64,000 bases of DNA. Source: Clitoria ternatea (lineage: Eukaryota; Streptophyta; Magnoliopsida; Fabales; Fabaceae). Below the pieces are notes generated by a model. The model did no database searches. It was not told the origin of the DNA and saw nothing but the letters and a program-made list of their open reading frames with translations. The position numbers were made by a program, and so were the translations under genes. Within the stretch, counting starts at the first letter, position 1. Each line of letters starts with the position of its first letter. The DNA lies in the NCBI GenBank assembly GCA_037962975.1, contig CM075669.1, positions 185,822,501 through 185,886,500 of the forward strand, in the 5' to 3' direction. Shown piece after piece: positions 44,468 to 55,973 of the stretch.

Positions 44468-45998
44468 CACAAATTGGCTCAAAAATAATTGTTTTTACTG
44501 ATCATCTAGCCATCAAATATCTCTTGACTAAAACTAATTCTAAACCTCAGTTAATCTGATGGATATTACTCCTATAGATATATGATCTTGAAATTAAAGA
44601 TAAAAAGGGTAGTGAATGTGGTTACTGACCATCTGTCTAGATTGATGAATGATGAGGTCACTACTAAGGAAAATGAAATTTTGGAAGAATTTCCTAACAA
44701 GAAATTGTTTGAAATAACAAAACGGCCCTTGTGTGCTGATATGGCCAATTTTAAAGCAACTAGAATTCTTCCAAATGATTTAACTTGGTAGCAAAGAAAA
44801 AGTTTTTACAAAGATGCCAAATATTTTGTTTGGGATGACCCTCATCTATTTAAAAATGGTGTGGATAACTTATTGTGATGTTGTGTACCTGATTGGGAAA
44901 TTAATGATGTGTTATAGCACTGCCATAAATCCCCTTATGGTGGTCATTTTAATGGAGAAAGGACTGTTGTAAAAGTCCTTCAATCAGGTTTGTACTGGCC
45001 CTCTATTTTTAAAGATGCCCATTCATTTGTATAGTCTTGTGACAACTGCCAAAGAATAGGGAACATAACCAAGAGGCAAAAAATGCCTTTCATAAACATG
45101 CAAGAGGTAGAGGTATTTGATTGTTGGGGAATCGACTTCATGGGACCCTTTCCAAACTCTCAATCTAACAAATTTATTCTTTTGGCAGTGGATTATATTT
45201 CTAAATGGTGGAAGCAATTGCTTACCTAATGCTGACTCCAAAACTATGGTAAATTTCTTAAAGAAAAACATTTTTTACAGGTTTGGAACACCAAGGACTC
45301 TAATTAGTGATGGAATTTCACACCTCTGTAACAAAATTCTTCAAAAGGTGTTACAGCATTACGGTGTAAGGCACAAGGTGGCCACAATTTATCATCCACA
45401 AACCAATGGTCAAGCTAAAATTTCAAATAGAGAGTTGAAAAGGATCTTGGAAAAGACAGTGTCTTCTTCAAGGAAAGATTGGTCACAGAAATTAGATGAT
45501 GCACTCTGCGCTTATAGAACTGCATTTAAAACTCCTTTTGGCCTATCTCCTTTTCAGATGGTTTATGGAAAAGTTTGTCATCTCCCAGTAGAAATGGAAC
45601 ATAAAGCATATTGGGCATTGAAATTCCTCAACTTTGATCAAATTGCTACAGTTGACAAAAGGAAGTTGCAATTATTTAAGTTAGAGGAAATGCAGAATCA
45701 TGTTTATGAATCATCCAGATGCTACAAGAACAAGGTGAAAGCTTACCATGATAAGAAATTGAAGAAAAAAAATTTCATACTAGGTCAGCAAGTCTTATTG
45801 TTTAACTTAAGATTAAAATTATTTCCTGTTAAATTAAAATCAAAGTGGTCAGGCCCATTTATGATCAAAGAGGTGAAACCATACGTAGTAGTGGAAATTG
45901 AAGATCCAACTTCCAAAAGAAGTTGGATGGTGAATAGACATAGGTTAAAGTCTTATCTTGGTGGTGAGATCAACAGACTCACAACCATTTGTTACTAA
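44468..45998 (+). pseudogene. Athila pol remnant: RNase H end and integrase
   Basis: Starts in RNase H (GSKIIVFTDHLAIKYLL, YDLEIKDKKG), then after a frameshift VVTDHLSRLMNDEV, an integrase zinc region (CHKSPYGGHFNGERT, SCDNCQRIGN) and DDE core (CWGIDFMGPFPNSQS, TLISDGISHLCNK, HPQTNGQAKISNRELKRILE), ending with the Athila-type C-terminus (KLKSKWSGPFMIKEVKP, VNRHRLKSYLGGE). Stops at 44789, 44915 and 45032 (all TAG) and 44876 (TGA), and a frameshift near 45200-45215, break it. From about 45205 to 45998 the frame is open. Integrase would insert cDNA; this copy cannot. Confidence 0.88.
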
Positions 45999-47128
45999 TC
46001 AGATTTGTGATTTGCAGGATGTCAAGCTAGAGACACTAAACCAAGCGCTCAATGGGAGGCAACCCATTATTTTTTTATATTTATTGTTTTAAAAATAAAT
46101 AAATAAATAAATAAATAAAAATATTTTGGTGAGTTTTAATTAAATTTAGAATTTTAGGAATAAAAGGGGTTAAAGATGCATAAAAATAAGTTTTTAAATA
46201 AAAAATTGTAGAAAATAAAAACTGAACTCCCACGTGTAGCGTCAGGTCCTGCGTTCAGTTTTTAAAACTGAACCCACTCAGAGTGGAGGCCCATTCTACA
46301 TTTTAAAACCTAAATTTCTCTCTCTTTGTGCCTCCATTCTTCTTCCCAACCCAAAATCTTGAAACCCCAAAACTTCCAAGAACCTACATTCTCTCTTTTG
46401 CATTAAGACCAAGTAAGTTCTCAATCCCTTATCTTCCTTTATTTTTGCGTTTTTCATTTTTAGAATGCATGCGGTTAGGGTAGATTAGAAGACCACTAGG
46501 ATTGATATGCTGTTATTTTAGGTGAATATGTGAAAGAGGGGTTGCGCTAAATTCTAGTTTCAGAATTGCAACCCCACATGTAGCGTCCCCCAAACGCTAC
46601 GCGTCAGGCCCTATTTTTAAAATTTTTATTTTTGATGCTTATTTTTCTGGTTTTAATTTTTAGTTTTTCTGTGTGCTTTAATATTTTGTTTGATTTTATG
46701 TTTTAATTTTTATGTGTTATTTTTAATAAAATATATGTTATATATTATTAATAACATGTGTGTTTTATGTGTTTATTTTGTATGACAAATTTTATTTTTA
46801 TATGATCATCTTGTTTAGTGTTGTTTTGTGTGTTTTAAATTATTTTTCTAGGGCTTTTTAACTATTTGTATGATGAGTTATTATTTCCATTAATTGTATG
46901 ATTTGAATTAACTTGTTTTTGTGAAAACAGTTTGTATTTTATTTAATATCTTAAATAAAAAAAAAAATATTAATTTGTTGTGTGATGCATGTATGGTATA
47001 TTTTTTGTGTGAATTTTGTTTTTAAATATATAATTGTATGATTTCTAAATACATGTCTGTGTGATAAATATTTTACGTGATTGTTAAAAATATGAGTATT
47101 TAGTTTTAATTGTTGATTTTTCTTGCAG
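45999..47128 (+). promoter_or_regulatory. Athila leader region before the env-like gene
   Basis: Non-coding. Holds an (AAAT)n run at 46091-46120, one LTR-type motif CACGTGTAGCGTCAGG (46231) and a C/T-rich leader-like stretch (46310-46410). A predicted 716-base intron follows, donor GTAAGT at 46413 and acceptor TTTTTCTTGCAG ending at 47128, exactly before the env-like ATG. Two more motifs (CATGTAGCGTC near 46578; ACGCTACGCGTCAGG near 46594) lie in the intron. Confidence 0.55.
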
Positions 47129-48429
47129 ATGGCCCCAAAGAAATCTATTCCTGCCACTGGTCCTAAAAGGAGAAGGACTACTGATACTACTTCTTCTAAG
47201 GACCCCAACATTCAGAATAAGGAGGAGCAACTTAGACCTCGTGATCCTACCAGGTTCAAGACCGATGCTAAGTGGGCCAAGTTCAGCAGATTAAAGGACA
47301 GAGGTTAATCTGGGAGAGAGTTCTTGATCTGGGATTAACTGATTACCTAGAGTTGGATGGAGAGATTCAAAGGAGGAGGTGGGGAACACTGTTTTCCCTA
47401 CCCACTAAGGGGGATCCCATCCTGGTGATGGAATTTTATGCCAACGCCTACAGGACTCGCCAAAATTTTCCCAACATTAGGCAGATGAGGACCAACTAGG
47501 TCAGGGGCAGACACATTACTTATGATAGGGATACCATTAGTACCCTTCTGGATAATCCGTGGGAGGCCACTCCTGAGGGTGATACTTGTTTCTAGCAGGA
47601 GAACAGAAACAAGATTGCTACTGAGGATGGTGATTTAGGATATTTTTTGGAGCAGGTTGCTCAATCTTTGAGCAAGGATGAAGTCTATTTTAACCTTAGT
47701 AAGGTTAATAGAGCTCTATCCAACTTACTGAAGACGCAACTGACCCTGATAGCCTAGGCGTCGATGTATCTTATGCTCCACAACATCACACCTGTCTCTC
47801 ACCTCTCTTCTTTACCCGTTGATTGATGCTGCCTGCTATTATCCATTCTATAGGGACACACCATCGACATCACTGCCCTCATTTCAGAGCAGATTCACTA
47901 TTATGCCCTTAGGTATAAAGTGAATCGCCTTGTACCCTTTCCACTTATCATATCTGCCTTACTGAGGAGGTAGGGGGTGTAGGTGCCTTTACCCGAGTTT
48001 ATTAGTTAATCGGGACGAGTACCCCATGTTCTAGTGAACAGAGCCTATTTGGTACAGCAGTGCAAGATTCCACCTCTTGAGTAGGAGGCCCGACCCAGAC
48101 CTAGGTGGAGGCGACCACCACAGGAAGTTCCTTTTGATGCTTTCACTCAGGATTTCACTAGGCTGAGGATAGACTGTCAGCATATAATGCAGACGATGGC
48201 TGCTTCTCATTGGGCATATGTACACTTACATGATTCATTTTATCAGTACAGGGTTCAGGGACCCGATGCACCATTTATGACACCTACCGAGTTTGCATCA
48301 CATGTGGCTTGGCCAAGAGATCAACCCACATACCCTGAGGTAGGAGGTCCATCTGGGGCTTAGACTGACACTGCTAGAGACACTACTAAGGAGGAGGATG
48401 AGGAGCATTAGATGGAGGATGGTGATTGA
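47129..48429 (+). pseudogene. Athila env-like gene, decayed
   Basis: The accessory gene of Athila elements, placed between integrase and the 3' LTR. It starts MAPKKSIPATGPKRRR right after a splice acceptor, continues to WAKFSRLKDR, then shifts frame to LIWERVLDLGLTDYLELDGE and ILVMEFYANAYRT. Multiple stops follow (first TAG near 47497). A late part (QDFTRLRIDCQHIMQTMAAS) and an acidic C-terminus ending at 48429 remain readable. The N-terminus is basic, as in nuclear proteins. It is called env-like by position in the family; I see no clear signal peptide or membrane segment, so an envelope role is not supported. Confidence 0.7.
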
Positions 48430-48985
48430 GGACCATCTTTATTTTCTGTATTTTTATGAATCCTTTCATATTGGTTTACTTTTATATTTTCTTTGACATG
48501 TGGTTATTTAGTCTGGATTTTTATATCAGTGGTTTGATTTTATTTCGTGTGTTGTGATTTTATAATTATTTTCTTTTCTTAAAAAAAGAAAAAAAGAAAA
48601 AAATATGATTTTCTAAATAAAATAAAAATAATCAAATTTTTGAAAATTGAAAATCTTATGACTCTTGTTTGATTCTATATGAATGACAATTGATAAGATG
48701 AAAATCAAAATTAAATTTGTTTGAACTTATGATTGATTGAGCTAACAAGTTAGCTTTTTACATAAAGAAACACTTGGGAGGTAAGCCTTGATATAAGCTT
48801 GATTTATTGACATTGTATAAGTTTTATCTTTAAGCCTCTTTTGCACAAGTCATCTATATTGATCATTCCAAATGGTAAGTTGTGAATTACTTCTTGTGAT
48901 AAATTTTCAAAGTTTTCAAAAAATTGATTTCAAAAAAATTGGTTTAAAGTTTTAGTTTGTTTTGCTTGAGGGCGAGCAACTTCCT
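48430..48985 (+). other. Athila 3' untranslated region
   Basis: AT-rich, no gene. A TTGCTTGAGGGCGAGCAA stretch at 48962-48979 is the usual Athila sequence shortly before the PPT. Confidence 0.6.
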
Positions 48986-49000
48986 AAGTTTGGGGTAATT
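48986..49000 (+). other. Athila polypurine tract
   Basis: AAGTTTGGGGTAATT lies directly before the LTR start TGTTAGTCCTC at 49001. The boundary agrees with the inverted LTR start at 63650 (TGTTAGTC). Confidence 0.65.
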
Positions 49001-49089
49001 TGTTAGTCCTCAATTTTTAGTTACTTTTATAATAAAAAGTATGTGAAAAATTAATAAAAATTAGTTTAAATAGTAATAAATTTAGGTTT
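49001..49089 (+). repeat. Athila 3' LTR, first 89 bases
   Basis: Begins TGTTAGTCCTC and is cut by the SIRE insertion at 49090. Its last five bases GGTTT (49085-49089) are the left SIRE TSD. The same start is seen inverted at 63650-63560. Confidence 0.8.
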
Positions 49090-49195
49090 TGTGTTTGAAT
49101 ATGCTTTTAGGTTCATAGATTTTGATAATGACAAAGGACTCTTGAAGAAAAATTGGAGAAACAAGAAAAAGCATCAGACCTGCAAAAACACGCAG

Positions 49196-49625
49196 GCTAA
49201 TCGATTAGCAAGACATATCTAATCAATTAGATGGCTTCTGTTTTGACAAATAATCGATTACACACACAAGAATAATCGATTACATAGTTTCTGTTTGTAC
49301 AATAATCAATTACACCCTAACCCTAATCGATTACCAAGATGAAAAATTGATTTAAATGTATTAGGTACTTATGCTAATCGATTGCAAGACATCAGACAAT
49401 CGATTACAAGGCTGCTAGGATGACACTAATTGATTACAGTGAAGGCATAATCGATTACCCAACTGCATAACCTAATTAAATGCATCAGGCGCCATCACTA
49501 ATCGATTACGAGATAAGACATAATCGATTACCAAGGTTCTGAGTTAAAGCTAATCGATTACAAGGTATTGGCTAATCAATTACAGCACGAATTACACTGA
49601 AGATTTCAAAGTGTAATCGATTACG
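49196..49625. repeat. AATCGATTA motif array in SIRE 5' LTR
   Basis: About 15 copies of the palindrome TAATCGATTA(C) or one-base variants, near 49198, 49211, 49251, 49274, 49303, 49325, 49375, 49398, 49426, 49449, 49499, 49521, 49550, 49572 and 49614, spaced mostly 14-50 bases. Variants AATCAATTA and AATTGATTA fit CG deamination. The 3' LTR has the matching array at 57704-58155. Confidence 0.9.
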
Positions 49626-49740
49626 ATAGTGCCAGAAATTAGGGAAAGCGCTTTTAAGTGGAAACCAACTCATTTCTCCACATCTCTCAGGCACCCACGA
49701 GCTGCAACAGCTAGAAACTCCATTATGCTCATTTCCAAGC

Positions 49741-49750
49741 TCTATAAATG
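49741..49750 (+). promoter_or_regulatory. SIRE LTR TATA box
   Basis: TCTATAAATG, about 118 bases after the last array motif; the 3' LTR has the same box at 58271-58280. Confidence 0.75.
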
Positions 49751-50521
49751 CAAGACTCCTTCAAGCTACTTAAAGCAATTAATCACATCCATCAAAGGGA
49801 GATCAATTCTTGAGTCTTGTGAGTTTTACTCTTGTATAGTTTCATTTTTCTGAAACTTAGAACTATAACTTGTATATCCTCTCTTGTTGAGAGTTTGAAT
49901 TTGAGAGAGCATTCACTTGTATATCTACTCTATTTAGAGAGTCTATATCTTGTAAACACTACCAAATACAAAGGCTTTTCACTCTTGGTTGAGTGGTCAC
50001 AAAGGTTGGGGTTCAACCTTTGGGTATTGAGAGTTTGAGAGATCGGGTGGGTTACCCTTGTGCTAGTGAGGATTGAGTTCTTGAGTGTGGGACACTAGGA
50101 AGCTGCAATTGCTCATAGCTTATAATCTCTAAACTTCAATAGTGGAAATCCTTCAAGTGGGTTGCTTGAAGGCGAGACGTACACTGGGTTGGTGGAACTC
50201 GTTAAATTGGTTTGCAAGCTCTTCTCCCTTACTCTTTTACATTCATATTCTGCATTTAATTGATTTGTGTTGATTGATTATGATTTGCTTACTTGAGCTT
50301 GCTTAAATTAGTTAACTTTAAACATTGCACACCAAGTGTTTGACAAATTTCCTTAGCATATTTACTTCTTGTCTTGCATTGTCTCTTGCATTAAACTTGA
50401 CTTCACTTGCATAATCTTTAAACTTGTGATAAAAGAATCAAGTTTAAAGGCACTCCAAGCAAAGTTTTTAAAAACTCAATTCACCCCCCCTCTTGAGTAT
50501 TGAGGCCACTTGAATAACAAG

Positions 50522-50533
50522 TGGTATCAGAGC
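50522..50533 (+). other. SIRE primer-binding site
   Basis: TGGTATCAGAGC, two bases after the LTR end, complementary to plant initiator tRNA-Met. Confidence 0.9.
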
Positions 50534-50575
50534 TTGACTCTTGGTAAATCAAGCTTAACAGCTTTAAGAGATAAA

Positions 50576-52234
50576 ATGGCCTCAAGTTCTCTAAATCTTT
50601 TTCCTAAGGGTGGTGCCACAAATAGACCTCCCGCTTTCAATGGGGAAGGATATGCGTTTTGGAAAGAAAGAATAAAAATCTTTGTTCAATCAATTGATTT
50701 AAGAGTTTGGAATGCCATTGAGAATGGTCCTTTTATACCCATGCATACTATTAATGGTAAAAACGTTGAGAAACCCATGGATGATTGGACTAATGATGAA
50801 GAAAAGAAAGTACAATACATTTATAAGGCTAAAAATCTCATTACTCTAGCATTAGGTCCCGATGAATTCTTTAGGATAATGACTTGTCAAACGGCTAAGG
50901 AAATGTGGGATACCTTGCAAGTAACCCATGAAGGTACTAGTGATGTAAAAGATTCTAAGATTAGTACCTTAACTAGTCAATATGAGAGTTTTAGGATAAA
51001 TTCCAGAGAAACCATTCTAGAAATGCAAAAGAGATTTACCCTTATAATCAATCATCTTACTACTCTTGGAAAAGTCTATACTAACAAAGAACTTGTGCAT
51101 AAAGTTTTGAAAAGTTTTAGCAGGGAATGGCAACCTCTCGTCACTGCCATCAAACAATCCCCAAGCATCAACAAGATGTCTCTTGCCACACTCTTTGGAA
51201 AGCTACAAGAGCAAGAGCAAGAACTAAGGGATTTAAAGCTAGCGGAGGAAGAAGAAAAATCCTCCAAAAAGAAAGGTATAGCTCTCAAAGCCACTTCTAC
51301 ACATGAAGAAGAATCATGTAGTGACCTTGACAAAGAAGAAGAATTTGGATTGTTTGTGAAGAGATTTGGAAAGTTCATGAAAAACAAACGATTCCAAAAG
51401 AACTTCAAACCCCCAGGTAAGAAACCAACTTCTAATGAAACCTCTTCCTCACCAAATTGTTTCGAATGTGGCAAGGAAGGATACTTCAAGATAGATTGCC
51501 CAAATCTTAAGAAGAAGAACAAGGAGAAAAGAGGAAGAAGAAGAGCTTACACCGCTTGGGACGAAAATGATGTAAGTAGCTCCGATAAGTCTGAAAACGA
51601 AGAAGCAAACCTTTGCTTGATGGCTAATCATCAAGACGAAGGTAATGAGGTTAGTCTTCTCGACTTAGACAAAAATGAATTGCTTGATGCATTTAAAGAA
51701 CTGTATGATAAATTTATCAAGCTTTCTAGCAAATACAAATTGTCAAGAAAAACTATAAATACTCTTAAAACGCACCTTGTAGAACTTGACAAAGAAAATA
51801 CATGTCTAAAAGAAAAATTAGCAAATGTTCAAATATGCTCTAAGGATAAACCTTATGACTTTGCAAAGAAATGTAATATCTTAGAAACCAAGGTCATAGA
51901 CTTAAATAGGATATTAGAAAAGTTCACTAATGGTAGAGATAACTTGAATGTATTACTTGGAAACCAAAGATGTATGTTTGATAAAACTGGTTTAGGATAC
52001 AACTCCACCAAAAAGGAAAAACACTACAAAAACTTCTTTGTACCACCTAGGAGATCATCATCACCTTTTATGAGATGCAATCATTATGGCTTTAAAGGAC
52101 ATAACTCTTCAAATTGTAATGTTAGAAAATTAGGACCAAAGGTCATAAGAAAGGTGTGGGTTCCCAAAGGAACATTACCACAAGCTAACCTAAAAGGACC
52201 CAACATAAAATGGGTACCTAGTGCTCTAAACTAA
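50576..52234 (+). CDS. SIRE Gag
   Basis: The ATG at 50576 is chosen because upstream codons of the frame lie in the PBS and LTR end. The protein begins MASSSLNLFPKGG and is uninterrupted for 552 codons. The N-terminal half is the Copia Gag domain (FNGEGYAFWKERIKIFVQSI, AKEMWDTLQVTHEG, STLTSQYESFRI, LHKVLKS-like). Near residue 305 a zinc knuckle reads CFECGKEGYFKIDC, with Tyr where the metal-binding His is normal. A second near residue 500 (CNHYGFKGHNSSNC) lacks its second Cys. Coiled-coil segments lie between. Gag would form the virus-like particle; the damaged knuckles suggest poor RNA binding. Pol follows in another frame. Confidence 0.9.
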   Translation: MASSSLNLFPKGGATNRPPAFNGEGYAFWKERIKIFVQSIDLRVWNAIENGPFIPMHTINGKNVEKPMDDWTNDEEKKVQYIYKAKNLITLALGPDEFFRIMTCQTAKEMWDTLQVTHEGTSDVKDSKISTLTSQYESFRINSRETILEMQKRFTLIINHLTTLGKVYTNKELVHKVLKSFSREWQPLVTAIKQSPSINKMSLATLFGKLQEQEQELRDLKLAEEEEKSSKKKGIALKATSTHEEESCSDLDKEEEFGLFVKRFGKFMKNKRFQKNFKPPGKKPTSNETSSSPNCFECGKEGYFKIDCPNLKKKNKEKRGRRRAYTAWDENDVSSSDKSENEEANLCLMANHQDEGNEVSLLDLDKNELLDAFKELYDKFIKLSSKYKLSRKTINTLKTHLVELDKENTCLKEKLANVQICSKDKPYDFAKKCNILETKVIDLNRILEKFTNGRDNLNVLLGNQRCMFDKTGLGYNSTKKEKHYKNFFVPPRRSSSPFMRCNHYGFKGHNSSNCNVRKLGPKVIRKVWVPKGTLPQANLKGPNIKWVPSALN

Positions 52235-52244
52235 TTTTGTTTTG

Positions 52245-55200
52245 TAGGTATGCTTCAAGGCAAGCAACACCCATTGGTATTTGGATAGTGGGTGTTCAAA
52301 ACATATGACAGGAGATATAAGCAAGTTCACATCATTCACTCCCAAAAAGAAAGGAAGTGTCAACTATGGAGACAATACCAAAGGAAAAATACTTGGTATC
52401 GGAAATATCGGTAAAAAATCTTCTACCTCCATTAGTGATGTGTTGTATGTTGAAGGACTCAAACATAACTTGCTTAGCATAAGCCAATTGTGTGATAAAG
52501 GATATAGAGTTCTATTTGAATCCAATTATTGCATAATTGAAAATAAGCTAAACAAAGAGGTTAAGTTTGTAGGTCAAAGAATTAATAATATTTACATGAT
52601 CGATATTGATAACTTGTCCTCAAATGATGTGCAATGTTTCATGACTGGAGAGGATGAAACTTGGCTATGGCATAGAAGAATAGCTCATATACATGTAGAC
52701 CATTTAAACAAACTTGTTTCTAAGGAATTAGTGATTGGTTTACCAAAGCTTAAATTTGAAAACAAATTTTGTAATGCATGTCAAAAGGGAAAGCAAGTAA
52801 AGGCATCCTTTCAAGCTAAAAACATTGTTTCCACACAAAGGGCTTTACAACTTTTGCACATGGATCTATTTGGACCTTCCAAAATCAAAAGTTTTGGTGG
52901 TAATTACTCTGGTCTAGTGATTGTAAATGATTATTCAAGATATACATGGACCTCATTTCTTGCTCATAAAAATGAAGCATATCAAGCATTCAAGAAACTT
53001 GTCAAGATTATCCAAAATGAGCAAAATTCGAAAATCGCATCCATTAGAACCGATCATGGGGGAGAATTTGAAAATCAATCCTTTAAAAAGTTTTGTGAAA
53101 AACATGGTATCAATCACAATTTTTCAGCTCCTAGAACTCTACAACAAAATGGAGTAGTTGAGAGGAAAAATAGATCCTTAGTAGAGCTTGCTAGAACCAT
53201 GCTAAATGAAAATAATATTGTGAAACATTTTTGGGCCGATGCGGTAAACACCGCTTGTCATGTTATGAATAGATGTTTAATAAGGCCTATACTAAAGAAA
53301 ACCCCCTATGAACTTTACAAGGGAAGAAAACCCAACATTTCCTATTTTCATATTTTTGGATGTAAATGCTTTGTGCTCAATAATGGAAGGGAAAATCTAG
53401 GGAAGTTTGATGCCAAATCTGATGAGGTAATTTTTCTAGGATATTCATCATCTAGTAAATCTTATCGAATCTTTAACAAACAAACAAACATCATTGAGGA
53501 GTCTATTCATGTGAAATTTGATGAAAATAGCCATAACTCCCCGAGAAAGGAAGATGTTGATGATATTGTAGGTACTCTTCAAGATTTAACATTGAATGAC
53601 AAAAAAGAAGAGAACAAAGACAAAGATGCAACACAACATGAGGAACCACAACAATGGATCACTTTAAAGGACCATCCCTTAGACGAAGTCATAGGTGAAA
53701 TGACAAAAGGTGTAAGTACTCGAAACGTCATTAGGAATACATGTAATCACTTAGCGTTTGTATCACAAACAGAACCTAAAAGTATTGATGAAGCTATTAT
53801 TGATGAACATTGGATGTTGGCCATGCAAGAGGAATTGAATCAATTTGAAAGAAATGAAGTTTGGAAACTAGTGCCAAGACCCAATGACCACTAAATAATA
53901 GGAACAAAATGGGTGTTTAGGAATAAATTAGATGAAAATGGTATAATTACTAGGAACAAAGCTAGGCTAGTAGCTAAAGGTTATAATCAAGAAGGAGGCA
54001 TTGATTATGAAGAAACATATGCTCCTGTAGCTAGGATAGAAGCTATTAGATTACTGTTAGCCTTTGCATGTTGTAAGGATTTTAAATTGTACCAAATGGA
54101 TGTCAAAAGTGCTTTCTTGAATGGATACATTCAAGAAGAAGTATATGTTGATCAACCTCCAGGTTTTGAAAACTACCAATTTCTAAATCATGTTTTCAAA
54201 CTAAAGAAAGCCTTATATGGGTTAAAACAAGCTCCAAGAGCTTGGTATGAAAGATTAAGTAAATTTCTTTTAGAAAACAATTTTGAAAGGGGAAAGGTTG
54301 ACACAACATTATTCATCATGCACAAGAAAAATGACATACTATTGGTTCAAGTGTATGTTGATGATATAATCTTTGGTGCTACTAATGAATCGTAGTGAAA
54401 AGAGTTTGCTAAGCTAATGCAGGACGAATTTGAGATGTCCATGATGGGGGAACTTACTTTCTTCCTTGGACTGTAAATTAAGCAAACAAAGGAAGGCACT
54501 TTCATTAGTCAATCAAAGTATTACAAGGAGTTGCTTAAGAAATTTAACATGGACAAGGAAAATGATATTGCCACCTATGGGCACTTCATGCCATTTGGAT
54601 AAGGATGAGAATGGTAAGGATGTTGAACTCACTAAATATAGAGGAATGATTGGATCCCTACTTTACTTAACCACTAGTAGACCAGACATCATGTTTTCTG
54701 TTTGTATGTATGCAAGATATCAAGCATGCCCAAAAGAATCACACCTAACTGTAGTAAAAAGGATAATGAAATATCTTGTTGGAATTCAAAATGTTGGCTT
54801 ATGGTATCCCAAAGGGGTTGAATGCACTTTAGTTGGATACTCTAACTCTGATTTTGTAGGATGTAAGCTTGATAGAAAAAGCACTAGTGGAACATGTCAC
54901 TTGCTTGGTAGTTCTCTTGTATCTTGGCATAGCAAGAAACAAGTAAGTGTTGCATTGTCAATAGCTGAGGTAGAATATGTTGCAGCTAGTAGTTGTTGTG
55001 CTCAAATCCTTTGGATGAGACAACAACTCCTAGATTTTGGTGTTATACTAGACCATGTGCCTCTAAAATGTGATAACACAAGTGCCATAAACATTTCAAA
55101 GAATCCTGTAATGCATTCAAGAACCAAACATATTGAAATTCGACATCATTTCATTAGGGATCATGTATTAAAGGGTGATTGTGTGCTTGAACATGTTGAA

Positions 55201-55305
55201 ACCTCCAAGCAACTAGCAGATATCTTCACAAAACCCTTAGCAAAAGAACAATTCATTCACATAAGAAGAGAATTAGGAATTCTAGACATGTCCAATTGTG
55301 TTTGA
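52245..55305 (+). pseudogene. SIRE pol: protease, integrase, RT, RNase H
   Basis: Copia order. Protease (WYLDSGCSKHMTGD), integrase zinc domain (WLWHRRIAHIHVDHLNK, CNACQKGKQ) and core (LLHMDLFGPSKIKS, IRTDHGGEFENQSF, QQNGVVERKNRSLVELARTM), RT (KARLVAKGYNQEGGIDYEET, LYQMDVKSAFLNGYI, VQVYVDDIIFGAT) and RNase H (DRKSTSGTCHLLGSSLVSWH, KHIEIRHHFIRDHVL, ADIFTKPLAKEQF). The frame starts with a TAG at 52245. Stops lie at 53892 (TAA) and 54393-54398 (TAG, TGA), with another TAA near 54474, and a frameshift at about 54580-54600 precedes RNase H. The RNase H YSxxD motif reads YSNSD, replacing the usual first Asp. It cannot encode an active polymerase. Confidence 0.92.
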
Positions 55306-55973
55306 ATAATGAAAATTTTGATAATTTCTTGTTTTAAATCATGTTTTAATGAGCTTGTAATAAATTGTTGTATAATTCATTAACTTTCCAACAATCTTGT
55401 ATGAAATTAGCAAAATCTGTGCATTTTTGAACTATCTAATCGATTACCAAGAGACCCATAATCGATTACTAAGCCTCTGTCTCGTATATAATCGATTACC
55501 ACTTGCTAGATAATCGACTACTCAGATTCTGTTTCATGCCCAATCGATTAAATCACCCAGATAATCGATTACCAACGTTTCAACTTCCTAATAATCAATT
55601 ACCATCCTCCCCTAATCGATTGTAAAGATTCTATTTTTAAACCTAATCGGTTACTCATATGCCCTAATCGATTACCCCAAGTGCAAAATAGTTCAACTTC
55701 CTCAGAAACTGTGTCCTAATCGATTACCTATGATGCCTAATCGATTAGCCTCGGTACTGTAACGGTCAACCTGCAGGTTTTCGAGGCACTTCGTTTTCCC
55801 CACCCCATTCACTCACTTCTCTCTATTCTAAACCTACTTTTTCCCTATAAATTCCCCTCTCCCCACTCTCTCATCTCACACTACCTCTTCCTCCTTCAAT
55901 CTCTTAAAGCTTCAAGAGCTTTCCTCTCCATTCTCTCATTCTCTTCTCCTTTTCTCTACACTTTACTGGTATC
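55306..55973 (+). promoter_or_regulatory. SIRE internal promoter region of the env-like gene
   Basis: Contains 12 AATCGATTA motifs (55437-55748), then a TATA box CCCTATAAATT (55844-55853) about 100 bases on, then a C/T-rich leader of about 120 bases to the ATG at 55974. Array, spacing, TATA and leader repeat the design of the LTR promoter, but the sequences between motifs differ from the LTR, so this is not simply a duplicated LTR. Confidence 0.75.

Larger units (their letters stand above)
49090..50519 (+). repeat. SIRE 5' LTR
   Basis: 1430 bases. An AATCGATTA array (49196-49625) precedes the TATA box TCTATAAATG (49741-49750). It differs from the 3' LTR by a 22-base deletion within the array and by several C/T changes. 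Short frames here are repeated in the 3' LTR and are not genes. Confidence 0.93.

Noticed and set aside
47129..48429. Host gene between transposons
   Set aside because: Position between Athila integrase and PPT, plus the env-like layout, place it in the element; no intron-exon host gene is visible.
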